A stretch of 64,000 nt of DNA from Rubripirellula amarantea (GTDB taxonomy: Bacteria; Planctomycetota; Planctomycetia; Pirellulales; Pirellulaceae), in assembly GCF_007859865.1 (NCBI RefSeq), contig NZ_SJPI01000001.1, forward strand, positions 3,667,241 to 3,731,240. Reading direction: 5' to 3'. Shown one piece after another: positions 56,230-64,000 of this stretch; within the stretch, counting starts at the first letter, position 1, and each line of letters starts with the position of its first letter. The notes beneath the pieces were generated by a model, which worked only from the letters and a program-made list of their open reading frames with translations, was not told where the DNA came from and ran no database searches. The translations under genes were made by a program, and so were the position numbers.

Positions 56230-57723
56230 ATGAAATATTCTCTTTGCATCATAGCATTCTATGCAATCTGGCTGCCGTCGGTTGGCAACGCGCAGGTCAG
56301 CCAACACGTTCTCGACTCCATTTCAACTCCGAACGAAGTTGATACCTCAATCGGCACGCTGAAGTTTCTCGACGGTGCGCCGCTCCATGAGACTGCGGAA
56401 AAGGTCTACGACTTCCTCGATACGTCTAGGGCAATGGATGCCTTCCTGAAGGGCCAGCCCGCCTGTTCGGTCAAAGGGCTCATAGACGGGGCTCGTTCCA
56501 TCGGGGCCGTCGAGGCACACGAGGTCATGATTTTCGACAAGCTGATGAACTCGAAGTCGCTCTTTCTGACCGGAAACACATCCACTCTGTATGCTATCCC
56601 CGATCTCGACTTAAAGCGGGACGGCCCGACTGTGGTGGAAGTACCGGACAATCTCCTTGGCGCGGCAAACGATGCCTACTTCCGGTACATCAACGATCTT
56701 ATGAAAGCGGGTAAGTACCTTTATCTTCCACCGGGCTATGAGGGTGAGATCCCCGAGGGCTACACAGTGGTTAGGCCTAGAAGCTACCGAGTTTGGGTTT
56801 TCTTGCGCGCCTCGATCGCGGACGGGCTCGGCACGGCCGGCGACTATGTGAAACAAAACCTCAAGGTCTATCCGCTCTCCAAGGCCAGCAACCCGCCTGA
56901 GATGAAATTTATCAGCGGCTCGGACAAGTCCTTCAATACCATTCATCCCAACAACGACGAGTTCTACCATCACCTCGATGACATTATCCAGTATGAGCCG
57001 TTGGGATGGCTCGACCCAGAGACTCGCGGACTTTTCGCGGCCATTGGCATCGAGAAAGGCAAGGCGTTCGCACCCGACGAGCGGATGAAGAAGATCCTCG
57101 CCGACGGAGTGGCGATCGGGAACGCCGCCTCGCGGTCAATCGTCTGGTACCCCCGTTACGACATGAACATGAAGGGCATTCGCATCTATCCCGACACGAA
57201 CAGTTCGTGGATTATGGGCTTCCTGAACCGGAACGTCTTCTTCGACGGCCCGGACGGGAGAACTATGAATAGCGACGCTCGAGTGATGTTCTACTATTCC
57301 TACACCGCCGTGACTCCCGCCATGGCCAAGCCTCGGGAAGGCACCGGATCGGACTATGGCATATCTTACGTCGATGCCGACAAGCAACCCTTTGACGGCA
57401 GCAAAACCTACAAGTTGCGAATTCCCGCCGACCCGCCGGTAAACAATTTCTGGGCTGTCACGATCTACGATCCCCAGACCCGCTCGATGCTGCAAACCAG
57501 CCAGCCTTTCCCAACCGTCGGCAGCCAGACTAAGGGAATCAAGAAAAATGACGATGGATCGACCGACATCTACTTCGCTCCAACAGCCCCAGAAGGCTAT
57601 GAGAACAACTGGCTTGAAACCATTCCCGGCAAGAGCTGGTTCGTCATTCTTCGTATGTATGGCCCCCTAAAACCGTGGCTTGATCAGACCTGGCGACCAA
57701 GCGAAGTTGAGTTGGTGAAATAG
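56230..57723 (+). CDS. Exported DUF1254/DUF1214 family protein, cassette-borne
   Basis: 497 aa, by far the largest cassette gene. A signal peptide (YSLCIIAFYAIWLPSVGNAQ) leads into a DUF1254 domain (VYDFLDTSRAMDAFLKGQPACSV, then LFLTGNTSTLYAIPDLDL) and a DUF1214 domain in the C-terminal part (FGISY-like DYGISYVDADKQPFDG, NFWAVTIYDPQTRSML, NWLETIPGKSWFVILRMYGP). Members are widespread in Proteobacteria and are annotated only as periplasmic proteins of unknown activity. The good preservation suggests an active cargo. It starts about 72 nt after attC site 11. Confidence 0.85.
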   Translation: MKYSLCIIAFYAIWLPSVGNAQVSQHVLDSISTPNEVDTSIGTLKFLDGAPLHETAEKVYDFLDTSRAMDAFLKGQPACSVKGLIDGARSIGAVEAHEVMIFDKLMNSKSLFLTGNTSTLYAIPDLDLKRDGPTVVEVPDNLLGAANDAYFRYINDLMKAGKYLYLPPGYEGEIPEGYTVVRPRSYRVWVFLRASIADGLGTAGDYVKQNLKVYPLSKASNPPEMKFISGSDKSFNTIHPNNDEFYHHLDDIIQYEPLGWLDPETRGLFAAIGIEKGKAFAPDERMKKILADGVAIGNAASRSIVWYPRYDMNMKGIRIYPDTNSSWIMGFLNRNVFFDGPDGRTMNSDARVMFYYSYTAVTPAMAKPREGTGSDYGISYVDADKQPFDGSKTYKLRIPADPPVNNFWAVTIYDPQTRSMLQTSQPFPTVGSQTKGIKKNDDGSTDIYFAPTAPEGYENNWLETIPGKSWFVILRMYGPLKPWLDQTWRPSEVELVK

Positions 57724-57762
57724 TCCCCACAACCAAAGGGTAAGCACGACGTTTCGGTGACG

Positions 57763-57834
57763 TATGAACCAGCGGATGCACCTGAGTATTGGTGCCTTGA
57801 TTACGAAAGATCGCCGCACAGCGCCACGTTACAG
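57763..57834 (+). other. attC-like site 12 (weak, right arm degenerate)
   Basis: ATGAACCAGCGGATGCACCTG matches the other left arms closely, but the right half is short (ends near CGCCACGTTACAG) and does not pair well. Probably a decayed or hybrid site. Confidence 0.5.
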
Positions 57835-58249
57835 TTTGTTGCTGTTCGTTTTGGCATGCACTCTCGTTTCAATGCTTGTCGCGTGGGTCGGAATTACCGG
57901 GAGCCCGACAAGAACCCCAGGGTTTCCATTATTCGAAGAACGGCCAATTGCATTCGTTGTACCAGGCCAACTCGTTCATGAGGTCACGCGTGACTTGTAT
58001 CATGAGCCAACAGGTGTGGCAGCCACTGTGACTTTGCGAATCGAGTTGAGTCACGATCGCGTTCTTTCCTACTCAATCGAGCACTGTCTTGATGACACTG
58101 GATCGTATGGCTACCACCTTGCTGATGCCGTGCACCACAAAAATTCGGCATTGTTGTCAGACTACATTCGTTGGAAGATCGACTCCGTAAACGGTTCGGG
58201 TGTGACGAGAGACGTGTCCGTCACCCAAGTGGTACCGATCTATCCGTAG
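57764..58249 (+). CDS. Membrane-anchored protein of unknown function, last cassette gene
   Basis: 161 aa in the longest reading, which begins inside the weak attC left arm (ATG 57764 or 57776), so the real start may be further in, before the single helix RYSLLLFVLACTLVSMLVAWVG. The outer domain has EERPIAFVVPGQLVHEVTRDLYHEPTG and TVTLRIELSHDRVLSYSIEHCLDD. No family recognised. Confidence 0.5.
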   Translation: MNQRMHLSIGALITKDRRTAPRYSLLLFVLACTLVSMLVAWVGITGSPTRTPGFPLFEERPIAFVVPGQLVHEVTRDLYHEPTGVAATVTLRIELSHDRVLSYSIEHCLDDTGSYGYHLADAVHHKNSALLSDYIRWKIDSVNGSGVTRDVSVTQVVPIYP

Positions 58250-58314
58250 CTCCCGTGCCGAACGTTCGTCATTCACGACAATTCTAGCATCGACAAAGAT
58301 GGAGCACGCAATTA

Positions 58315-58416
58315 TGTCGCCAACACCCTGCCAAGTCGTAGTAGCGAGCGTGTTTCTCTGCTCCATTGCAAGCGGTAATGCGATGGTCGACGATGACAGT
58401 TTGATACTTCACTGAT
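58315..58416 (+). pseudogene. second orphan signal-peptide open frame
   Basis: ATG 58315 starts a 33-codon frame with a hydrophobic start (PCQVVVASVFLCSIASGNA) that then ends at TGA 58414. Like 55354, it resembles a secreted protein reduced to its signal sequence. Confidence 0.35.
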
Positions 58417-58884
58417 CTGGGATTATCTTGCCGTCGTCCCTAGCACGTTGGCTGCAGTGGCGTCGCCGGTCGGTCGCCGCCTTCAAACGGTCGGTCGGAT
58501 CGGTCGACCCGCCAAAGATGCCACGCACCGCAATCGCAAAGGATGACGTCAGCGTTTCACTCGAACCGCCGCTGTCGTCGCTTGCATCGTTCCCCTTGGA
58601 AACCTAGTCATTCGCCAAAGCAAGCAGATTTTTGACGCTTGCCAGTGCACCGGAGATTGACTCGACAGCGTTGCTTTGTGCTGCCTCTTGAACCGCTTCC
58701 TGCCTTACGCTTCGTCGTAATGCGTTTTGGCTACGTTGGCTACGGCCATTCTCAGGGTTCCTCAAGCGATGAGGATGATCGGCCACTGGGGTGAATCAGA
58801 CCCTGGCGGCCTCTTCGATTGGCATAAGTTGTGCACTTCGGTGTGCATTTTTCTGCCAAGCGTGCTATACCACCGCCGGCGCAT
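58417..58884. other. 470-bp region between array and tRNA gene
   Basis: No gene, RNA or attC site is recognisable. A 60-codon frame on the minus strand (58604-58786) has no family features. Confidence 0.45.
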
Positions 58885-58911
58885 AAAAAAACCCTGCGAA
58901 TTGCAGGGTTT
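58885..58911 (-). terminator. rho-independent terminator of the tRNA gene
   Basis: Reading the minus strand, a perfect 9-bp stem AAACCCTGC/GCAGGGTTT with loop AATTC is followed by a T-run, starting 6 nt after the tRNA 3' end. Confidence 0.85.
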
Positions 58912-58917
58912 CTGAAG

Positions 58918-58991
58918 TAGCGGCAGAGGGACTCGAACCCCCGACACGCGGATTATGATTCCGCTGCTCTAACCAGCTGAGCTATGCCGCC
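58918..58991 (-). tRNA. tRNA-Met (anticodon CAT)
   Basis: 74 nt cloverleaf: acceptor GGCGGCA with TGCCGCT and A73, D arm GCTC...GAGC, anticodon stem GCGGA/TCCGC enclosing loop ATCATAA (anticodon CAT), T arm GGGGG TTCGAGT CCCTC with the usual T-loop. A G-U first pair followed by A73 is like elongator tRNA-Met of Bacillus; an isoleucine tRNA with modified CAT is possible but less like this sequence. It does not encode CCA. Its 3' half is repeated at 52120. Confidence 0.93.
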
Positions 58992-59093
58992 TTTTGCGAG
59001 TCGCAGAGTTTAGCAACTCGGTTTGGACGCTCCAAGCCCACCGGCAGCCGGATTTACGTTCTGCCGAAGAACGATCGTTGGGTCGTGACGATC

Positions 59094-60092
59094 TTACGGG
59101 CGATTGGCGGCTCGATAGGTGTTGGCCTGGATGTCGAGCATGAGCTTGATGCCCTCGGAGGCCGCCAGCATGGTCACGCCCATGGTGGCTCCCATTCCAA
59201 ATGTCCAGATCCCCGTAAAGATCGCTAACCAGATTGATTCGCCTTGCGAAAGAATGGCTCCCATCATGGCGATTCCCATTAGCAATGATGCCAACATCAC
59301 CAAAATGGCCAGGCCCTTGTAGATGCGACGGATCAAGTTGAGCATGGGATACGAGTTGCCTTGGCCGCCGTCGTAAGCTTGGCCACCACTCGCGGAAACG
59401 GGATTGGCCGTGGCGGCGTAAGGATTATCCGCATCGACGGCACTCTCGGGTGCAGCCTCGGCCGTGCTCTCGCGTGCAGAGCTAGCGATTGAGGGGTTTG
59501 CGATTAAGGGGTTTGCACTCGCGGAGGTTGCGATTGGCTGAGGCATCGAAGGTTTCGGATTGGCGATCGTGAAGTCAACGACCTCATCGAGCTTTTCGGA
59601 GTCTGCGCCAGCAGCCTGGGATGGCTGGGGTGATTGGACAACTGGTTGCGAAACTGCGGCCGCCTGATTGGCAGCGATGGGATGGGATTGATCGACTGCA
59701 GCTTTGACCGCCGGTTGAACAGGCGCCTGGGGTGTTTTGGTCTTGGCCTTGGCTTTGCTTTTGGCCGTGGTTTTGGCCGTGGTTTTAGACTGGGACTTGG
59801 CCACTGGTTTCTTATCCGCCACGACAATCGGAGCGATCGACGTTGCCGCAGAGGCCGAGTCGACTGGTTTCAAGAATGCGAACGGGTCGCCCGGTGCGGA
59901 GCCGGTTTCGGCGGGATCGTCGGATGGTTTGACGCTCGATTGCGATTCGGGTCGATTGGTTGTCGATTGAGGTTGGGCGACCAGCACCGATTCTTTGCAC
60001 TCGGGGCAGCGAACTTTCTTGCCCAACGCAGTCGACTTGACCTTCAACGTCTTACCGCACGCGCAGGAAAGCGAAATTACATCAGAAGCCAT
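59094..60092 (-). CDS. Zinc-ribbon protein with low-complexity linker and C-terminal membrane helices
   Basis: 332 aa. N-terminal zinc ribbon: LSCACGKTLKVKSTALGKKVRCPECKESVLV (CxC...CxxC). The next about 180 residues are Lys/Ala/Pro/Ser-rich with no fold. Two membrane helices end the protein (LAILVMLASLLMGIAMMGAILS and IWLAIFTGIWTFGMGATMGVT). This layout recurs in planctomycetes without known function. It is divergent from the lactonase-like gene. Confidence 0.65.
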   Translation of the reverse strand: MASDVISLSCACGKTLKVKSTALGKKVRCPECKESVLVAQPQSTTNRPESQSSVKPSDDPAETGSAPGDPFAFLKPVDSASAATSIAPIVVADKKPVAKSQSKTTAKTTAKSKAKAKTKTPQAPVQPAVKAAVDQSHPIAANQAAAVSQPVVQSPQPSQAAGADSEKLDEVVDFTIANPKPSMPQPIATSASANPLIANPSIASSARESTAEAAPESAVDADNPYAATANPVSASGGQAYDGGQGNSYPMLNLIRRIYKGLAILVMLASLLMGIAMMGAILSQGESIWLAIFTGIWTFGMGATMGVTMLAASEGIKLMLDIQANTYRAANRP

Positions 60093-60324
60093 CAGGGGTC
60101 ACCGGTTCGAAAGCCTAAAGAATTGCATGTGTCGGATCAGTTTAGATGCAATCACGCGGCGATGGGCAACTGCGTCCGCAAAATACGGCCCTCGCACGGG
60201 TCGACCTCGATCGTCTGGCGTTACGACCTCGATCGTCACTTCATCGACGGGCTACTCGCGACGACCAAAACGTGGCAAACTGCGGCCCTCGCGTCAGTTC
60301 TTTATCTTTAGCCCAAGCGACACC

Positions 60325-61242
60325 ATGCCTCAAATTCTGCAAGCCCAGCCCCTGGGATTTCCTGACACCGACGACTTGCGTTTCTTGCCCGAAGGCCCCA
60401 TTCCGCTGGGCGACGGACGGTTTTCATGGGTCGGAATTCAGCATGGATCAGAAGCGAAGACGGGCAGCTTGAACGTCTTTGATTTGGCGACGAAGAAGAA
60501 CCAACGATACGATTTGCCAGGGCGTCCCGGGTTTGCATTTCCCATCGCTGGAACCACGAAGTTCATCGTCGGTTTAGAACGGTCGCTCGGTTACTTCAAC
60601 ACGGCCGATCAAAGTTGGGAAGTGATTGTCGACGGTATCGATCAAGACGTCACCAACACGATCATCAACGATGGAGTGATGATTGGCGACAACGTGGTGT
60701 TTGGTTGCAAGGACTTGGAGTTTGCGACCAAGAAGGCAGGCCTGTATTTTTTCCGCGGCCGTGATAAAGAACTAATCACGCTTCGCAACGATCAAATTTG
60801 CAGCAATGGCAAAGCTGTGATTCAGCGCGACGATGAACTCGTGCTCTTCGACATCGATTCACCCACTCGAACCATCGTGCAGTACACGTTGGACATTGAC
60901 GCGGGAACGCTGAGTGAGCCGACGGTCGTACTTGACCTGACTGATGATCCAGCGGTTCCCGATGGCATGGTTCTGACGCCCGATCAGTCCGGTTTTATCG
61001 TTGCCATGTTCCATCCCGGCGACGTTCAGGACGGCGAAACGCGTTGGTACGATCGAGCCAGCGGTGAACTTCGTTGCGTTTGGCAAACCGCTAAGTCTCG
61101 GCAAAATACTTGTCCAGCGTTAGTGCCCGTCGGGGATCGGCTCAAACTGGTGATCACGACGGCCGTGGAAAACATGAGCGGCGCAGACGTCGAGAAATGC
61201 CCGAACGCCGGGCAGATCTTTGTTGGCGAAACCCAGTGGTAG
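60325..61242 (+). CDS. SMP-30/gluconolactonase/LRE-like beta-propeller protein
   Basis: 305 aa from the ATG at 60325; longer readings run against the zinc-ribbon gene. Beta-propeller repeats are visible: LGDGRFSWVGIQHGSEAKTG, GLYFFRGRDKELITLRND and the typical LTPDQSGFIVAMFHPGDV. SMP-30 family proteins bind a divalent metal and hydrolyse lactones; here the metal-binding residues are only partly evident (e.g. in TNTIINDGVMIGDNVVFG, PDGMVLTPD). Cytoplasmic. Function is family-level only. Confidence 0.72.
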   Translation: MPQILQAQPLGFPDTDDLRFLPEGPIPLGDGRFSWVGIQHGSEAKTGSLNVFDLATKKNQRYDLPGRPGFAFPIAGTTKFIVGLERSLGYFNTADQSWEVIVDGIDQDVTNTIINDGVMIGDNVVFGCKDLEFATKKAGLYFFRGRDKELITLRNDQICSNGKAVIQRDDELVLFDIDSPTRTIVQYTLDIDAGTLSEPTVVLDLTDDPAVPDGMVLTPDQSGFIVAMFHPGDVQDGETRWYDRASGELRCVWQTAKSRQNTCPALVPVGDRLKLVITTAVENMSGADVEKCPNAGQIFVGETQW

Positions 61243-61389
61243 CGTTTGAAAAGCGTGGGCTTGGTGATGGCGACGCGAGATGGTTTTTTAAACACAAATC
61301 GCTCGCCATGGGATGTTCGGCCAGCCCCACACTGCATCGACGATAAGAGATCGAAGCGTGCTGGCGAACGCCCGGTCTTTGCCGACTGT

Positions 61390-61434
61390 CCCTGTTGGCT
61401 ATCCCTGTTGGCTACCCTTGCCGGCTACCCTTGC
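61390..61434. repeat. 13-bp tandem repeat overlapping the 3' end of sufS
   Basis: Units ccctgttggctat, ccctgttggctac and ccttgccggctac (plus partial) lie in the convergent junction; the last unit overlaps the sufS stop, so the gene's C-terminus (RRRRRRSQG) is partly repeat-encoded. Confidence 0.85.
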
Positions 61435-62714
61435 GATCGACGACGTCGTCGACCGCTCGGAGCAAACTTCTTTTTCAGACTCACGATCGCGTCGATTAAA
61501 CGATCGGCTTCGTCGAGCGTGTTGTAAAAGTAAAAGCTCGCTCGCGTCGTTGAATTTAGGTTCAAGAAATGGTGCAGCGGCATTGTGCAGTGGTGACCGG
61601 CTCGCACCGCGATGCCATCGCGATCGAGTGTCTGCGAAACATCGTGAGCATGAATTCCGGGCAAGTGAAAGCTCACGATGCCACCCTTCTTATCCGGAGT
61701 CGGCCCAACGATTTGCACGCCATCGAGTGCCCGAAGCGCCGAGTCAGCTCGCTCGCACAATAGATGTTCATGCGCGGCAATGTTGTCCAAGCCAATCGCA
61801 CGGACGTACTCGATCGCCGCTTCCAAACCGATGGCTTGCGCGATCGGCGGCGTGCCCGCTTCGAATTTGTCCGGCAATGCGGCGCACGTGAAGCCTGATG
61901 TGGTGACTTCATTGATCATCGCACCGCCACCGAGAAACGGTGGCATCGCCTCGAGCAATTTTTCCTTACCGTACAAGACACCGATGCCGGTCGGGCCACA
62001 GATTTTATGACCACTGAAGGCGACAAAATCAGCGTCCCAGTCCTGGACATCGAGCCGGCGATGCGGAGCACTTTGAGCAGCGTCGACCAGTACGTTTGCG
62101 CCACTTTCATGGGCGAGCTGTGTCCATTGGCGGACCGGAAACTCAGTGCCGAGTGTGTTGCTGGCGGCGACAAAGGCAAACAGTTTGGGTTGGTGTTTCG
62201 CCAATGCTGCTGCGACAACGTCGGTTTCGATGTTGTAGTTTTCGTCGACGGAAATGAACTCCACACGGCATCCGGTACGCTCGGCAAGTTGATGCCAAGG
62301 AACGATGTTGGCGTGATGTTCGGCGATCGTAAGCAGGATGACATCGCCCGACTTAAGGTTTGCGTCGCCCCAAGTTCGCGCGACTGTGTTGATCGACGCG
62401 GTAGTGCCAGCGGTGAAGATCACTTCATGCGTGTGAGCGGCATTCACAAACGTGGCGACGGTTTCGCGCGCCCTTTCGTAGCGCGAGGTTGATTCTTCGC
62501 TGAGCGTATGAATTCCACGATGCACGTTGGCGTAGTAACGCTCGTAGCAATCGCTGATCGCATCGATCACTTGCCGAGGTCGCTGAGTGCTGGCGGCGTT
62601 GTCGAGAAAGGCAAGTGGGGCGCCGCTTGCGACGGTTCGATCTAAAACGGGAAAGTCAGCGCGCAGGCGATCGACGTCTAACGGAGATTCAACGGCTGGC
62701 GATGGGATGGTCAT
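61425..62714 (-). CDS. sufS: Cysteine desulfurase SufS
   Basis: 429 aa. FLDNAASTQRP, VHRGIHTLSEESTSRYERAR, HANIVPWHQL, VDAAQSAPHRRLDVQDWDADFVAFSGHKICGPTGIG (PLP-binding Lys), and the active-site Cys in RAGHHCTMPLH are all typical of group II desulfurases. It takes sulfur from cysteine for Fe-S assembly and hands it to SufU. The scaffold gene sufU lies 61 bp upstream on the same strand. The usual sufBCD genes are not in this window. Confidence 0.95.
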   Translation of the reverse strand: MTIPSPAVESPLDVDRLRADFPVLDRTVASGAPLAFLDNAASTQRPRQVIDAISDCYERYYANVHRGIHTLSEESTSRYERARETVATFVNAAHTHEVIFTAGTTASINTVARTWGDANLKSGDVILLTIAEHHANIVPWHQLAERTGCRVEFISVDENYNIETDVVAAALAKHQPKLFAFVAASNTLGTEFPVRQWTQLAHESGANVLVDAAQSAPHRRLDVQDWDADFVAFSGHKICGPTGIGVLYGKEKLLEAMPPFLGGGAMINEVTTSGFTCAALPDKFEAGTPPIAQAIGLEAAIEYVRAIGLDNIAAHEHLLCERADSALRALDGVQIVGPTPDKKGGIVSFHLPGIHAHDVSQTLDRDGIAVRAGHHCTMPLHHFLNLNSTTRASFYFYNTLDEADRLIDAIVSLKKKFAPSGRRRRRSQG

Positions 62715-62775
62715 GAAGCATTTTGGTTGATGTGATGTGGTGAGAAAGCAGGCATCTGCAACTGGTCACCCGAAG

Positions 62776-63228
62776 CTATGACTCATCGCCCAGCGTAGGG
62801 CCACCGAAGTGAGGTGCGCCGTCGTTGTCATCGTCGTCGTCATCACCCACCGGCGAGTGCACTGCCGATTGCAGGACACGCCATGAAAGCAGACAGCATT
62901 TCTGGCGATTGGGCGTTAACTTGGGGCCGAACAAATCGAGCATCTCTTGAGCCGTGAACGCTTGCGCTTCCTCAAGCGTCTTGCCTTCGATCTTCTCGAT
63001 CAACATCGAAGCCGATGCTTGGCTTATCACGCAACCTTCACCATCAAACCAAGCTTCTTCGATCTTGCCGTCGTCGCTGAGTTTGAGGTCAACGTGGATC
63101 ACGTCACCGCAAAGAGGGTTCTTGGCCTCATGAGCATGCGTGGCCGTCGCGAGGGCACCGCGATGGTAAGGATCCTCGTAGTGATCGAGGACGTGTTCTT
63201 CGTAAATGTCTTGTTCGCTACCGGACAT
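62776..63228 (-). CDS. sufU: SufU-type Fe-S scaffold/sulfur-transfer protein
   Basis: 150 aa. The conserved cysteines occur at NPLCGD (with Asp), GCVISQAS and RQKCCLLSW, matching SufU, which accepts sulfur from SufS through a zinc site. The C-terminal tail holds an Asp run (DDDDDDND) and a Gly/Pro-rich end, longer than usual. It is upstream of sufS with 61 bp between, so co-transcription is likely. IscU is less likely because the family insert is present and the partner is SufS. Confidence 0.92.
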   Translation of the reverse strand: MSGSEQDIYEEHVLDHYEDPYHRGALATATHAHEAKNPLCGDVIHVDLKLSDDGKIEEAWFDGEGCVISQASASMLIEKIEGKTLEEAQAFTAQEMLDLFGPKLTPNRQKCCLLSWRVLQSAVHSPVGDDDDDDNDGAPHFGGPTLGDES

Positions 63229-64000
63229 GCTGGGAGGGGTAAAAGAAGGACGAGACGGAATGCTTAGGCATTTAAGTCTACGTAAGGTGTCAAAAATCGA
63301 CGAGCCCCTGTTGGTGGCATTCCCGAGTTGGTGGCGCCGGTGCGATCTATGTGGAATCGGTGCGATCGCTGGGAAGGAGATCGCTGGTTGTTGGAGTTGA
63401 AGTTGGTGGAAGGTCGAGGTGACGTTGGGATCGCCCGAAAGATTGAAACGAAGAAGTTGAAACGGTTTAGGCGAAGCGGAATGTTGCGAAAGCTCCCGTG
63501 CCTGAAGGCTGTGGGATGAAGGCTGACGGACCAGCGGGAAACGGCTCAGTCACGCGTCGACGACGTGGGTGATCGGGCTAGTTGCATCTACCCACCATCA
63601 TTAGGGGGCCAGCATTGGATCGTAAGTCCGTTTTGAGGTCCGGAAAAGTGCGTTCGCTTCAACGGTCTCGAACTGGTGGTGAGCCATGTCGCCGGAGGTG
63701 CGAGAATGTGACTGAGCCAGCCCATCGAGCCGTGATTGGCCGATCCAGAATTTTTTCCTTTCCAACAACTTTTCCACCGCCTCACGAAGTTTGCTAGCAA
63801 AATTTACTAACTCTTCACGTAGACTGGGTTTAGGTCGGATAGGTAGCGAATTGTGTCAACCTGTTCACTGTTGGCCTGTTCGGCGCAAGTCTCGTTGTGG
63901 TTAGTACTTAGGTGTGGTTTTGAAAATGAATTTGACGCACGTTTGGAAATCGCTACGATTCCCACATCACCCACATGTAGTGGCTTTCGATGTCGGAAAG
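63229..64000. other. right-end region, no confirmed gene
   Basis: No family match or RNA seen. An ATG at 63926 begins an open frame that runs off the window (25 codons, starts MNLTHVWKSL); it could be a real gene start but cannot be judged. A GA/TT-rich stretch near 63400-63470 has no clear repeat period. Confidence 0.35.

Larger units (their letters stand above)
49593..57834 (+). mobile_element. Integron-type gene cassette array without a visible integrase (CALIN-like)
   Basis: About a dozen attC-like sites, most of them 88-92 nt, occur at 49593, 50273, 50822, 51350, 51846 (weak), 52419 (right half only), 52711, 53350, 53993, 54896, 56066 and 57763 (weak). Left arms share AACCA, an RTGCAC core and GAG; right arms share GTGAT or GTGAA and GTTATC or GTTCC. 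In the best sites the arms pair, leaving one extra G in the left arm unpaired, as in known attC. Most sites lie between a stop codon and the next small gene. Genes are mainly unknown, small, plus-strand, and often exported. No tyrosine recombinase of IntI type is seen in the window or at the left end, where attI would be expected. Confidence 0.85.

Noticed and set aside
58604-58786. 60-codon minus-strand frame next to the tRNA gene.
   Set aside because: No domain, no ribosome site and no similarity that I can see to an integrase.
63926-64000. Possible gene start running off the right edge.
   Set aside because: Only 25 codons are visible, with no signal or family feature to judge it.

Overview
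The window looks like a chromosomal segment of a planctomycete of the Pirellulaceae (Rhodopirellula-like). Family-level signs are a planctomycete-type ECF sigma factor joined to a Ser/Thr kinase, a TIGR03009-type protein, a DUF1573 protein, a giant cell-surface protein with an LEPR-XLL-like N-terminus, a formaldehyde/tetrahydromethanopterin (H4MPT) gene group, and a cassette array whose attC sites resemble those I associate with planctomycete chromosomal integrons. Taxonomy is inferred from gene content only.

Layout. 1-6.9 kb: start of a probable pst phosphate operon on the minus strand (truncated permease, pstS), then ygfZ, an ECF sigma factor overlapping a kinase/TPR protein, and an acyltransferase. 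7-23 kb: mostly housekeeping genes (GH3 glycosidase, rbgA-type GTPase, uppS, purA, fumC, FmdB regulator) mixed with exported proteins: a DUF3500 protein, a metallophosphatase-multiheme cytochrome lipoprotein, a DUF1573 protein, an esterase, a sugar isomerase-like protein and a TIGR03009 protein. 23-38 kb: a large DUF11-repeat lipoprotein, metF, a HEAT protein, an EEP hydrolase, then a compact C1 block (ATP-grasp protein, fae, methylene-H4MPT dehydrogenase), an ABC exporter whose permease is fused to a CPBP protease, and a C-terminal processing protease. 38-49.4 kb: OsmC, a ~2,240-residue beta-helix surface protein, and a small TadE/TadG pilus-type locus.

49.6-58 kb is the accessory region. 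About a dozen attC-like sites, most about 90 bp and nearly all with a consensus close to AACCA-n-CG-RTGCAC in the left arm and GTGAT...GTTATC in the right arm, separate small and mostly unknown genes (poly-export-like, HNH nuclease, lipoproteins, small membrane proteins, a DUF1254/DUF1214 protein). No integron integrase is visible, so this is a cassette array lacking an integrase in the window (CALIN-like). It ends close to an intact tRNA-Met gene whose 3' half is repeated, decayed, inside the array 6.8 kb away, suggesting that a tRNA-targeted island event was superimposed on the array. After the tRNA come a zinc-ribbon membrane protein, an SMP-30/LRE-like beta-propeller protein and sufS-sufU.

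A second pattern crosses the whole window: five of six convergent (3'-to-3') gene pairs carry short imperfect tandem repeats at the junction, each with its own unit. All start sites and family assignments were made by eye; no database search was run.
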